DNA of 64,000 nucleotides from Metridium senile (Eukaryota; Cnidaria; Anthozoa; Actiniaria; Metridiidae): NCBI GenBank assembly GCA_949775045.1, contig OX459104.1, positions 310,001 to 374,000 of the forward strand, read 5' to 3'. Shown piece by piece: positions 25,373 to 36,265 of this stretch (position 1 is its first letter; each line of letters starts with the position of its first letter). The notes under the pieces were generated by a model. It saw only the letters and a program-made list of their open reading frames with translations, ran no database searches and was not told where the DNA came from. The position numbers and the translations under genes were made by a program.

Positions 25373-25771
25373 TTATTGGGTGACCATACAATAATTTTAC
25401 AGTCTTGTTAGTGAGGTGCCACCCTTATACTAGTAAACTGTGAAACCAATATCCTTAAATATCAATCAATAGTTTATTACAGTACTTTGTCAGTTACTAT
25501 TTACAATATGTTTGTATAAAACACTAACAAAAAATGTACAGGAAATGAAGCACATCTCCCTATAATTATAACCATAATGTTAACCCAGATAGGTAGATGA
25601 AAAAAATCGCTGTTTCAATTCTGCCACTTTGATATCATCCCTACTGATACAATACATTATATTATATATTCCAATACATTGTATTAAGAGTAACATCTCC
25701 CAGGCTCTCTCAACATCAGATGACCTATGGGAGACTAAGACTGTGGACCAGCCACAGTGTCTTGGACCAGG

Positions 25772-26410
25772 TTACTCGCATGCGCAATCAGTAGTAATTG
25801 CATTTCCATTAAAAATACTAGTCCTCGTTTGGCATAGTCCCCATCCATCGCAGCCGGCCACTGCATATGTCCTGCAAGCCACTGTGTAGTAATAAGCAAA
25901 CGCCGTGTAACTACCTTGAAGGTAGCAAGGATTCGTCAGGAAACTTTTCTTTTTTTGAACATGAAAGACCTTGTCGAGTTTGACTGCTCTCTTGATCCGG
26001 ACATGCGTACTATTAGTAGAGTGTGGTCGACTTGTGCCACGTGATACAAGACACGTGATCAGTACCAATGCTGTGAAAACCTAACAAGATAATAGATAAC
26101 GTAATAGTTAGAGATAACAGTTTCTTACTTAAATATTGAAAAAAAAACAATTGTCGGAAAATAAAGGGTTCACTTTTGGCTGATAACTGACTATTGACCA
26201 ATCAGAGCGATCCAACTGAATGCGTCTTTTGTCAAATAGTACAGCGGTGCTAGATGCTGAAACTGGTCTATTAAGTCAAACAGCAACGCTGAAGAGTTGA
26301 CAAAAATTGGGGGACTGTTCCAGCCTTCATGCCCCTCCCTCACCGCGACCCATGAGTTTGTTTCAAAGATTTAAGGGGTTATAACTAACCTTGATGATAT
26401 TGCTGTACAT
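25772..26410 (-). CDS. Secreted cysteine-rich peptide precursor D (6 Cys)
   Basis: There are two minus-strand exons: 26410-26390 (MYSNIIK, GTTAGT donor) and 26080-25772 after TTGTTAG, phase 0, giving 109 aa. The signal peptide crosses the intron (MYSNIIK/VFTALVLITC) and is followed by RPH and a dibasic RIKR. The mature part starts at an NPC motif and has six cysteines ending DCAC. It matches precursor C in Cys order, the PCY-x-x-GSY stretch and the TTDCAC end. A minus-strand TATATAAC at 26484-26477 lies about 70 bp before the ATG. It is transcribed opposite to its three paralogues. Confidence 0.75.
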
Positions 26411-26824
26411 GTTTTCCTTACGTCGGTTTCTTTTCTCGAGTTGTTTACTTGTGTTGTGACTTCCATATTACTGCTTGTTATATACACAACATGATAAGCC
26501 TTTATTTCCTTTTTTCTTAGAGTGTGGTGTTAGCCTTAACAGTTATACAACGGGTCAAATATTCGCTAAAACATCACTTACACGATATACCTTGTAGCTA
26601 TGGTAACGGTTGGGAACGGTAGCAAAATGAGATCACATGAATGTCGGGGTAACCACCGTACCAGTCCTTAGATTGATTCGAAAATAGATGGCTATTTTAA
26701 GATGACTATCAACGTTCATCTTTACGTAGTGTATCGCGCGTAATTAACACAACACAATGCGCTACGCTAAATTCTTTTGTAGGTTGGGAAAAATTGCAAT
26801 AAATAATCTTTACGCAACAAATCC

Positions 26825-27150
26825 TACGTAAGACCGCAACAAGATGTAAAAACCAATGAACGTAACATAACGAAACGCTTCTGTAAATAACGAAACTTAC
26901 GTAAGGACGCAACGAGTTGTAAATACCAATGAACGTAACATAACGAAACGCTTCTGTAAATAACCAAACTTACGTAAGGACGCAACGAGCCTGTAAATAC
27001 CAATGAACGTAACATAACGAAACGCTTCTGTAAATAACCAAACTTACGTAAGGACGCAACGAGCCTGTAAATACCAATGAACGTAACATAAACGAAACGC
27101 TTCTGTATATAACAAAACTTACGTAAGGACGCAACGAGTTGTAAATACTA
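26825..27150. repeat. Minisatellite, about 61-66 bp unit, five copies
   Basis: The unit carries AACTTACGTAAGGACGCAAC and ATGAACGTAACATAACGAAA. The palindromic TTACGTAA recurs in each copy. No gene is seen here. Confidence 0.85.
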
Positions 27151-27776
27151 AACTAAGCAGTTCTGCGCAATTTAGGCCAATTATATATATATATCAAGTT
27201 TTTATCCTAGTTTCTGTAATTTACATAGTATATTTTTAATAGTTTGTACATATATAATTATATTATTTATTGTATTTTATCATTTGTACGTAAAAAACAT
27301 TTCAAAAACGCGTAACAGGCTCTCATTACGCAAAAACGTACGAGTTTTCTTTGCTTAGGAAGGAAAAATTCTCTACAAGTATTTGTAACTATCACAAATG
27401 TTTATTTACTCACGGGATGGAAGGAAGATTCAGAGGGATTTGGTTTTGTTAAAAATACAATGAGTTACGCTCCGTATAGCAGGGTATATACGTAACTGTG
27501 GTTTTAATATTTACTTACACGAATAAACAGGAATTAGACCAGTTATTAAAAGATTTATTTTAACGAACGATTTGTATTCGGTTAAAAATAACAACGTAAC
27601 ACTTCCGTAATGCATAGTTGACGTTTTTACTCAGTCATCGAAAGCTAGTAATTTAATACTACGGTAGTAGTCGTTACAGCGATAAAGGAGTTTTAGGGGA
27701 AAACAATCAATTGATTTAGCTTGGTACCTCATCCTTACACAATCGGCTAGAAATCCCAAACATATACACAGATAGA

Positions 27777-27786
27777 TATATAAAAG
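27777..27786 (+). promoter_or_regulatory. TATA box of peptide gene C
   Basis: TATATAAAAG lies 93 bp before the ATG. Confidence 0.65.
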
Positions 27787-27869
27787 AAAGCACGAATGGA
27801 CATGTATTCAAGCACTCACCATTCCATTCAAACCGCTGGCGGTAGAACAACGAGAGAAAAAGAAAAGAA

Positions 27870-29486
27870 ATGGCACAGGTCATCGTTATGGTGAGTACGA
27901 AAACATGACACTTGAATAGCTTCCTACAAAACAGCTTACTACAATGAAATAGTTTACTATCAACACTTTCTTATAAGACACTTGAATGGTTTTCTATGGG
28001 AAATTTAAATGGTTTTCTATGGAACATTTAAATGGTTTTCTATGGGACATTTAAATAGTTTTCTATGGGACATTTAAATGGTTTTCTATGGGACATTAAA
28101 ATGGTTTACTATGGGACATTAAAATGGTTTTCTATGGGACATTTAAATGCTTTACTACGAGGCCCCCTTAAAGGTTTTCTGTGGGAACATTTACGTTTAA
28201 AAATTTGAATATTAGTCTTAAGAAACTGAAAAACGATTGGCCAATCAATGTTTGCATTAGCGTAACGAAACTAGACTGACAACCTATTTTACACTCTCTA
28301 TTATACGTGTACGGTGTATAAGTTATCATTTTTACTCCAACAAAGGCGTAACGTCCTAAACTCTTTTATACGGTGTATAAGTTACCATTTTTACTCCCAG
28401 CAAAGGATTAACGTCCTAAACGTCAGTAAGTAACAGTAAGTAACAGTAAGTTTTTAAGTCAGCATGACGGACCAAATATCAAAACGAGGCTGTCAAGCCC
28501 GACAGATAAACTTCAAAACACAAGCTTGTAATCAGCATATAGCACATAGTACACATAGTATGTTGCGTGACGAAACCTAGCTTGTTGTCACGGCAGGCAA
28601 ACATTATATATTTCAGTTACAAAGTAATATTGCGTGACAAGTACAACATATATAGCACATCTGTAGTACATAATACACAATGGACTATTTCCGTGTTGTA
28701 TTCCTGTAACATTAGACGATATCAACACGCTATCTGATTGGTCCATTTGAAGTACTTGAACAGATATATTAAGATCACTGTTTACGTCATAAATAGTGAC
28801 GTCATTGAGTGAGTAACAAAAAGTGTGTTTGTATACACTACCACAGGAAGCCCAGGCTCTTGACTTTTAACTTATGAAAACAAGTGACTCAGCTTATAAA
28901 AAAACAATTAATTAGCAACATTTCACCTAAATAAATAACTAAAAAACGATAAATGCATTGATATCGAAGCGATTTGTGCCGTAGTTTACCTTTTCTTAAA
29001 TACCCCCCTCCCTCCTACATAAAAAGTTTAAAATAAAAACCTTTTAACTTAATAGGTACTTGATAGAAACTCTTGATTTTCTTTCAGACATGCGTACTAT
29101 TGATGGTTCCATTCCTCTACCAAGCGAACGCGCGACCATATGACGTTATCAAGAACTCAACTCAACCACAGGGATCCCAAACTAATATCACCACCAACCT
29201 TCAGAGAGTCCATGACTTTATCCCAATGAATATGAACCAACCAAAGGAAGCCCACAAAGACACGTTTGTATCGCGCATGCGCCGTGGATTACTAGACAAT
29301 CCTTGTTACATTAAAGGTTCGTATAAGATTGAAGCTAATGGAAGATATTCCGTCAAGTGTTACAAGAGTTCTCCTAGAGGGTGTTTGTCGGGTATTCTAA
29401 AGTATGGATATGGGAAGTGTAGATCTATCGAAACACTGATCAGTGCTACAGAGACCTTGACAACAGACTGTGCTTGTGTACCGTGA
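27870..29486 (+). CDS. Secreted cysteine-rich peptide precursor C (6 Cys)
   Basis: The exons are 27870-27890 (MAQVIVM, GTGAGT donor) and 29088-29486 after CTTTCAG, phase 0, giving 139 aa. A signal peptide crosses the intron (MAQVIVM/TCVLLMVPF) and is followed by RPY. A roughly 50 aa propeptide with Asn-x-Ser/Thr sites ends in the furin-type RMRR. The mature peptide begins with a DNPCYIKGSY stretch and has six cysteines with a terminal DCAC. It is the sister of precursor D. The family shares the intron position, RP(H/Y) directly after the signal peptide, a dibasic cleavage site and the C-terminal C-x-C. No known function is assigned. Confidence 0.8.
27985..28165. repeat. Short tandem repeat in the intron of peptide gene C
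   Basis: About seven copies of a 27 bp unit (TTTTCTATGGGACATTTAAA). Confidence 0.8.
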
Positions 29487-29515
29487 TGATTCTTGGGATA
29501 GCTTTATGGCTACTA

Positions 29516-29595
29516 CTAGCCTGCGTAGCAAGCGTTTCTTTTGGGGGAACGGATAAAGCTGTTAAAAAAAACGCTTGCTACGCATGCGCAGGCTA
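29516..29595. repeat. Short inverted repeat downstream of peptide gene C
   Basis: The arms TAGCCTGCGTAGCAAGCG and the reverse complement of GCCTGCGCATGCGTAGCAAG flank about 30 bp. It is a probable MITE remnant or a 3'-end hairpin. Confidence 0.55.
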
Positions 29596-30359
29596 GGCTC
29601 TTGCCTATATATAATAATAATAATAATAATGATAATAATAACTGTATTTAATGAAGTTTAACACATAACAGTCTAGGACTGAACACCTTGTAGACCTCCA
29701 TGGTCTAAATGTATTACTATAACTTGTTTCAGTCTAGGAAACATATATCACGTTATCTATTTATACAATCTACTTTTATATTTTCTTTATATTAAAGACA
29801 ACTGCACGAAGCCATATTTATTTTAATATTTGTATTTGAAAAATTACAACAATTGTTAAAATAATATTTATAAATGTTAGTTTAACTAACACACGTGTAA
29901 TTTGTTATCAAATGTTTACTATTAATAACGATATCAGATATTGTTAATGAATGTTTACTATGTAAAATGGACATAATGATACTTATAATATAAAGTCAGT
30001 TTTATCAAATAAACCGTTGTCTATTACTGGGCTTCCTGTGTTACTAGAGTACATTTATCTTTAAGGGTGGGGAGGGTCTAGTTCTATTGTTTTCCATAGC
30101 CAATTAATTAGCTCTATTTTTTATCCAATCATTCGTATTTTGCAGATATACAGTAAAATGAACTATAAAACGTATATTCGTTTCTATAATGTCAATTTTA
30201 TCAAATAGAACGTTGTCTATCACTGGGCTTCCTGTGTAGCTGGCGTATATAAACTACTGAGGGGAGACGACAAGGGAGATTTGACGCTTCATTCCATGAC
30301 CTGGTCTTCTGCGCAGTCGCAGTTAATGAGGTAACGTTGCAGGATTCGCTACAAATCAA

Positions 30360-30885
30360 ACTGCAGTACTATCGACACTACACATACTTTAGTCTTGCTA
30401 TCAACCGCTGACCGCTACTGTACTATCAACACTACACATACTTTAGTCTTGCTATCAACCGCTGACAGCTACTGTACTATCAAAACTACACATACTTTAG
30501 TCTTGCTATCAACCGCTGACCGCTACTGTCAGCGGGACTATCAACACTACACATACTTTAGTCTTGCTATCAACCGCTGACAGCTACTGTACTATCAACA
30601 CTACACATACTTTAGTCTTGCTATCAACCGCTAACCGCTACTGTCAGCGGGACTATCAACACTACACATACTTTAGTCTTGCTATCAACCGCTAACCGCT
30701 ACTGTCAGCGGGACTATCAACACTACACATACTTTAGTCTTGCTATCAACCGCTGACAGCTACTGTACTATCAACACTACACATACTTTAGTCTTGCTAT
30801 CAACCGCTAACCGCTACTGTCAGCGGGACTATCAACACTACACATACTTTAGTCTTGCTATCAACCGCTGACAGCTACTGTCATG
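30360..30885. repeat. Minisatellite, about 54 bp unit, carrying the stop codon of the DED gene (copy 1)
   Basis: About nine to ten copies of a unit with ACACATACTTTAGTCTTGC and TATCAACCGCTGACAGC. On the minus strand the last unit encodes the end of the protein and its TGA stop; the other copies lie in the 3'UTR. Confidence 0.85.
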
Positions 30886-33800
30886 ACTTCACTTTCTTCG
30901 CCAGAATAGAAATCACTTTGGGACGCAATGTTACCAGATGTACCGTCTTCGTCAGTGATGTTGTCATGGCAACCATCAGGGTAAGAGAGCTGGGTATTAG
31001 CTTGTCTTGATGGGATAGCAACAGGCGGAATGTCGACGACATGCGATGTCTCCGAACCTGTAGGTAAACTACTGCGACCAGACCTACGCCGCTTCGGCTT
31101 GTATCTATGGAAACAACATAAAATATAGTCAGGAGTGACGTCATGATTTTCTTTGTAGCAACTTATACAACATAGGTCATATTTGACGTCATTATTAACA
31201 GTTGATGACATCATTGCTTGTTAAACGATAATAATATATAACGTCATTCTATGGCTATCATCAGTCAATGACGTCATTCATTGTCTATCATCAGTCAATG
31301 ACGTCATTCATTGTCTATCATCAGTCAATGACGTCATTCATTGTCTATCATCAGTCAATGACGTCATTCTATGTCTATCATCAGTCCATAGTGACGTAAT
31401 CGCAATACAATAATGATGGCGTCAATGCTATTTACTAGTAACAAATAACAAATAATAGTTTCAAGTCGAGGTTCGAATTGTTGCTCATCGCAAAACTATA
31501 ATTTATCATGCGCAGTAACGCGAACCTCGACTTGTAACTATTATTCGTGGTCACTGAGGTGGAACTGTGAAAAAGACTATTGTACTAAGAAATACCTTTT
31601 AACTGTTGTATCGACTGGCAGTGATGAAATGGAACCAGATGTTACTGTGATATTCTCAGCAGACGAGGCTATTGCCCTGTTGATTGACGGCATGTGATAT
31701 TGACGTCTGGCACGCATGTGCTCTACCTACAGTCGTATCAGCGGTTAGTATGATAACGATTACAAAATAGTGATGATGGACATAATGATGAATAGTGATG
31801 ATGATGATAACAATGGTGATGATGATGTTGATGATGGTGGTGATGATAATGATGATGATAATGATGGTGGTGGTGATGATGGTGGTGATGATTCTGATTC
31901 TGATTATCATAATGATGATAATGATGGTGGTAATTATTATGATGATGATGACCGATAGAGATCATGATGCACGATTATATAAGATCGTCTCAATAGTGAT
32001 GACGATACATATGTTTATGCTTTCCACAATACAAGTGTTAGTATAGTAACCTTTCTCACGATGAACACGATCAGGAAGACCAGGGAGAACAAAGCCGAGA
32101 TAGCCACGATACTAGCCCCAACAGCAGGATGTTTACCTTCTCCCAGACGGTTAATCACACTGGGTATTTCAGCAAACCAGATGATGGTAACAATAATAGT
32201 CAGCACGGCAAACACGATGAAACCAATAACCAATACACATGAAGGCACTGGACGAGGAATACAATTACAGTCAAAGCAAATACAACACCATGAATACTGG
32301 TCATTGCTGTGGCTGATCAGGGGGGTGCTTAATCCACTTGACTCTTCGTATGTAGGAGGGTGTGGATGTAATGGGCTCCTGGGCTGTTCGACGACGGGGA
32401 CGTCAGTGCGTGTAGTCGACTGAAAACTGGATTCAACGCTGGACTCAAATCCCCACGGAGGGTCATAGTGCTCTCGGATGTGCTTCTGAAAATATAAAGA
32501 GAATACAACAATTCCATAAAGGTTGTCTTTGGTAATGTTCCAATTTCAAGATAGAGTTCTGGGTAAAATTCAGACACAAAAACCAGCTTTATGTTGCCGT
32601 GTATGACTTCAATAATTCTAAAAGCATCTCGACAATTGATATTCCCATCATGCCATTCCAACTTAGAATGACGTAATTGACTTGAACAACTTTTTGATAA
32701 ATAAAGGTTATTGTAGCGCATTGAGACGTGTGGGAGGTGTGCTATATAAGCCGCTATACAAGCACCACATTTCCTAACCACATACGATACAAGGGCACGA
32801 AATTGTATTGCTCAAATGAGCTCAACACACCCTGGGTAGTTAAATTTTGTTTAGCTAGTATGCAAGGGACGTCCCCAAAGGGATTGTATTGTTCAAATGA
32901 CCTCAACACACCCTGGGTAGTTAAATTATATTTAGCTAGTATGCAAGGGACGTCCCCAAAGGGATTGTGTTGTTCAAATGACCTCAACACACCCTGGGTA
33001 GTTAAATTATATTTAGCTAGTATGCAAGGGACGTCCCCAAAGGGATTGTATTGTTCAAATGACCTCAACACACCCTGGTTAGTTAAATTATATTTAGCTA
33101 GTATGCAAGGGACGTCCCCAAAGGGATTGTATTGTTCAAATGACCTCAACACACCCTGGGTAGTTAAATTATATTTAGCTAGTATGCAAGGGACGTCCCC
33201 AAAGGGATTGTATTGTTCAAATGACCTCAACACACCCTGGGTAGTTAAATTATATTTAGCTAGTATGCAAGGGACGTCCCCAAAGGGATTGTATTGTTCA
33301 AATGACCTCAACACACCCTGGTTCAGGTTAGTTAGATTATATTTAGCTAGCATGCAAGGGACGTCCCCAAAGGGTTTGTATGGTTCAAATGACCTCAACA
33401 CACCCTGGTTAGTTAAATTATATTTAGCTAGTATGCAAGGGACGTCCCCAAAGGGATTGTATTGTTCAAATGACCTCAACACACCCTGGTTAGTTAGATT
33501 ATATTTAGCTAGTATGCAAGGGACGTCCCCAAAGGGATTGTATTGTTCAAATGAGCTCAACACACCCTGGGTAGTCGTGCATCAAGGGGATTACAGTATT
33601 AAATATGTTCAGTTGGGCTAATAGTTTTATAATAAAGTTGATAACTAGAAGTTTAACTATCATTTTATGATATTTCGGATGACCTGCGTCATCCATCATC
33701 AGATGTTAATGATTTGCATAAATTACACCATGAATAATGGTCTCCAATGATGTCAAAGTTTTCAATAGTAACTTGATCGTGTTTAGTATCAAGGCTGTGC

Positions 33801-34514
33801 CTAAGGATAGTTGATTTCTTATTTTATTTTATTTTATTAGCTTTTTTCCTTCATATGAAGGCAGGGACACCACAATGTAGTATGCTGAGACCTGACTGTG
33901 GTCTGTCATTCCTAACCACGAATGTTGATCTACGTACATTAACGAATCGGGTAGGAGACTAGAAGAACGATTGGAGACCATTATTCATGGTGGCAAAAAA
34001 GACAAATAGCGGAGGCCTTGCTAATCAAAGATCAAAAACCAGACTTGAACGAACAAGGACAATCAGTCCCACTGAAACTCTTAAATTAAATTGACCCAGT
34101 CCCATGAGACTGCAAACATGTATTGACACTGTAATAAAGCATTAAAATCTGATGATGGATGACGGAGGTCATCCGAAATACCATAAAATGATAGTTAAAC
34201 TTCTAGTTATCAACTTTATTATGAATACAGTATTACTTTCCTACCTTGACTGTTCTAATGATGTCCTTTCGTTTAGGTCTCATATCACGCATCAGAGACA
34301 GCAGATTACGCATCAAACCCAAATCTTCGCCAATGATATTGCAGTGAATCAAACATTCGAACAAGTCAAGACCACATCTGATGTTCTCTCGACGATTCTC
34401 CGAGACATGATTACCGCACATATGCATCAGACTTCTGAGATTCTGGCTGGTAAGATCATGGCTGATTTGGTTAAGAAGCTGGCGAAAAGGACTCACGACT
34501 GAGTATACGGACAT
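30861..34514 (-). CDS. Death effector domain protein with two membrane segments (copy 1)
   Basis: There are four minus-strand exons: 34514-34245, 32485-32051, 31726-31596 and 31104-30861. All phases agree and the protein is 359 aa. Residues about 8-90 form a death effector domain, with LDLF in helix 3 and RKDII at the place of the conserved RxDLL motif. A linker holds the PPTY (PPxY) motif for WW/NEDD4-type ligases. It is followed by a Cys cluster (WCCICFDCNC), a possible palmitoylation site. Two hydrophobic helices (about residues 175-195 and 215-235) flank a 20-residue loop, and a charged Ser/Asp-rich tail ends TVAVSG. DEDs assemble caspase-8/FADD-type cell-death complexes. Both termini are probably cytosolic. 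I know no vertebrate protein with this order. The ATG is preceded by an in-frame stop and is in fair context; an upstream exon cannot be excluded. Confidence 0.75.
31250..31395. repeat. CRE-bearing minisatellite (copy 1)
   Basis: Four units of about 30 bp, each with the palindrome TGACGTCA (CRE octamer), in the last intron of the DED gene. Confidence 0.8.
31449..31545. mobile_element. Small hairpin element in the DED gene intron (copy 1)
   Basis: The arms AATAATAGTTTCAAGTCGAG and its near reverse complement are separated by about 45 bp. The orthologous element sits at 40386-40486. Confidence 0.6.
31770..31960. repeat. GAT microsatellite in a DED gene intron (copy 1)
   Basis: GATGAT/GGTGAT triplets; the corresponding tract in copy 2 (40710-41155) is more than twice as long. 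The Asp-rich frames are artefacts. Confidence 0.9.
32790..33600. repeat. Minisatellite, 81 bp unit, ten copies
   Basis: The unit contains ACCTCAACACACCCTGG and ATGCAAGGGACGTCCCCAAA. The 81 bp length keeps frames open on both strands for about 800 nt. The other duplication copy has three units (42005-42210). It lies in the first intron of the DED gene. Confidence 0.92.
33630..34222. mobile_element. Foldback transposon, rearranged copy
   Basis: The ends match the element at 42258-42925 (GTTGATAACTAGAAGTTTAA and the reverse complement). The right arm is reduced to about 85 bp, and the left arm is interrupted by an AT-rich insertion (ATTTTATTTTATTAGC). Confidence 0.75.
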
Positions 34515-34923
34515 TGTAGACGATGATCTAGACAAGGATGAACACTGGACGATAAACTGTCCTGCTTGTCGTTTGTGAAGATGGTATAGATAGAATCACA
34601 CCAACTAACAAAGCACAACAGTGCGACTACATTGGTGAGCTTATAGCGGAAACTGGCCAAAATCGTTCGTTTACTGTTGTGTATATGCTGAAACACGCAA
34701 AGCACAACAATGATCCCTTCAGGGGACCCGTAGGGCAGGATATGTTCACCAATTATTCCTATCGAGTAAGTATTATCTATTGATGTAATTTAAACGTAGT
34801 TTGATCCATGTAAGTTTACATCTTCAATTGCAAGTAATTTATGACTTTAGTTAGTTAAGAGAATTCGTCAAAATACAAAATTGTTTCTACTAATCACTCC
34901 CCTCTCCTCCCTAGAGAGTTTAT

Positions 34924-34985
34924 TGTAATCCGATCACAAGGACCTCGTGCTAGGGGAATCCCCTTGTTGTAAGAACTGACTAAAA
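34924..34985. repeat. 62 bp segment inverted relative to the duplicate copy
   Basis: The stretch containing ATCCGATCACAAGGACCTCG appears in 43617-43680 as its reverse complement, while the sequence on both sides stays colinear. Short inverted flanks (TTATT and AATAA) border it. Confidence 0.85.
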
Positions 34986-35965
34986 TAATGTAATGTTAAC
35001 ATTCCTTGATTAGGGGTGGACCATTAGAAGTTGGGGGAGGGGGGGGGGGGTGGCAATATTTTTGTGTAGGTTATTTTTTTTTTTTGCCGCACGGGTTTTT
35101 TTTTCGACCAGAGAGGTCTTGAACGTTTTTTTTTACAGAATTTCAAAGCAAAAACAACTGTTTGTGTTTTGGTTAAACTTTTGAAAATTCAGTTTTTCCG
35201 TTTTATTTATAAGTCCGGTGCAACGTCTCATCCCTTTTTCCTGACTACCCCTCGGATTTGCCGGGTATACTTCGTAAAGTTTCATTGTTGTTTTTTTTTT
35301 AAAGCTTGTGCGATGATAATAGCGACCTTGACCACATAGTTTTCACTGAGGAATACCCTGTAAACAAGAGGGTTTCTTGGTCTCGTATTTGTTATTCTTT
35401 GGACATCTTTGTCCCCTGGTACTAAGGGCAGCTGGAAAAAGTCAGCCATTGTTTGTTCTGGCCTAAAAAGGATGCTATTTACCCTACCCTTCGGACGGAA
35501 AGTGAGTGCTTATAAATATCATTCTGCTGGTCTTCTCGCAACTAACTACATACGTTTATCGGGCGTTCTTGGTAGTCTAGCCAATATTTTGACGATCAGT
35601 ATTTCGGCCATTTTGGGACACTGCCTGGGTGTCAGTTGTCTAAAAGTCGAAGTTACAGCATATATTGTCACCCACATCCTAATCTTTCCAATTCATCTCC
35701 GTAAGGTTACATATACAAGGGTATATCAGTTATTCACGGCTAAGGGTGTTCGTTTTACCCTCAGTAGACATGTACAAATATATAAGTCCCCGTCTAAAAG
35801 GGTAGAAATGCAAGAGAAGATCAATTTGAAAATACTACAAAATTACAACATCGAAACGACAACTTAATTCCTAATAGCGTCCCATGAGAGGGATTTGGCA
35901 AAGGAACAGAATACCATATACATGCTGACACGGGTATTTGCTTTGGTTTTAATGATGGTATATAT

Positions 35966-35966
<1 letters not shown>

Positions 35967-35996
<30 letters not shown>
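35967..35996. repeat. Poly-C homopolymer, 30 nt
   Basis: An uninterrupted run of C, ended by TCTCT. Length is likely unreliable in any assembly. Confidence 0.9.
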
Positions 35997-35998
<2 letters not shown>

Positions 35999-36120
35999 TC
36001 TTAGGTCATTCGATTGGTCTATAAATCCAGTACAATATAGCTTCGATGCTCTTAGTTTTTGATTTATGACAGAAAGTTTCAATTACACGTAAAATTTAGA
36101 GTTATTTTTATAATTGGAGA

Positions 36121-36265
36121 TAGAGTACAAACACTAAAAGTGTGCAATACTTTGTACTATTTAGCAGTAAATAGTGTGGATTAAACAATAGAGAACAAAA
36201 GAATTTGCATAATTTAGCAGTATTTAGTGGTATTTATGTTGCACACTTTTAGTATTTGTACTCTA
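36121..36265. mobile_element. MITE family M1, copy 2
   Basis: Nearly identical to the copy at 45766-45912 and in the opposite orientation to the copy at 11333. Confidence 0.85.

Larger units (their letters stand above)
30177..35013. repeat. Segmental duplication, copy 1
   Basis: This block matches 39052-43707 in the same orientation from AAAACGTATATTCG to ACATTCCTTGATTA. Differences are minisatellite copy numbers, a changed foldback element, an 81-bp-class insertion near 33815-33895 and a 62 bp inversion near the right end. It contains the whole DED-membrane protein gene. Confidence 0.9.

Noticed and set aside
25208..25411. CRISPR-like regularity in tandem arrays
   Set aside because: The genome is eukaryotic and the arrays lack unique spacers; they are ordinary tandem repeats.
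32500..32781. A conserved minus-strand frame upstream of the membrane exon of the DED gene
   Set aside because: It is similar in both duplicates but has no good donor, and the DED exon joins the membrane exon in phase without it. It could still be an alternative exon.
32728..33621. Open frames of 297 and 269 codons on opposite strands
   Set aside because: They are produced by the 81 bp minisatellite; copy number differs between duplicates and no splice or start signals support coding.
35409..35867. A 152-codon plus-strand frame
   Set aside because: No domain, start context, splice signal or repeat in the duplicate supports it; kept only as an unassigned frame.
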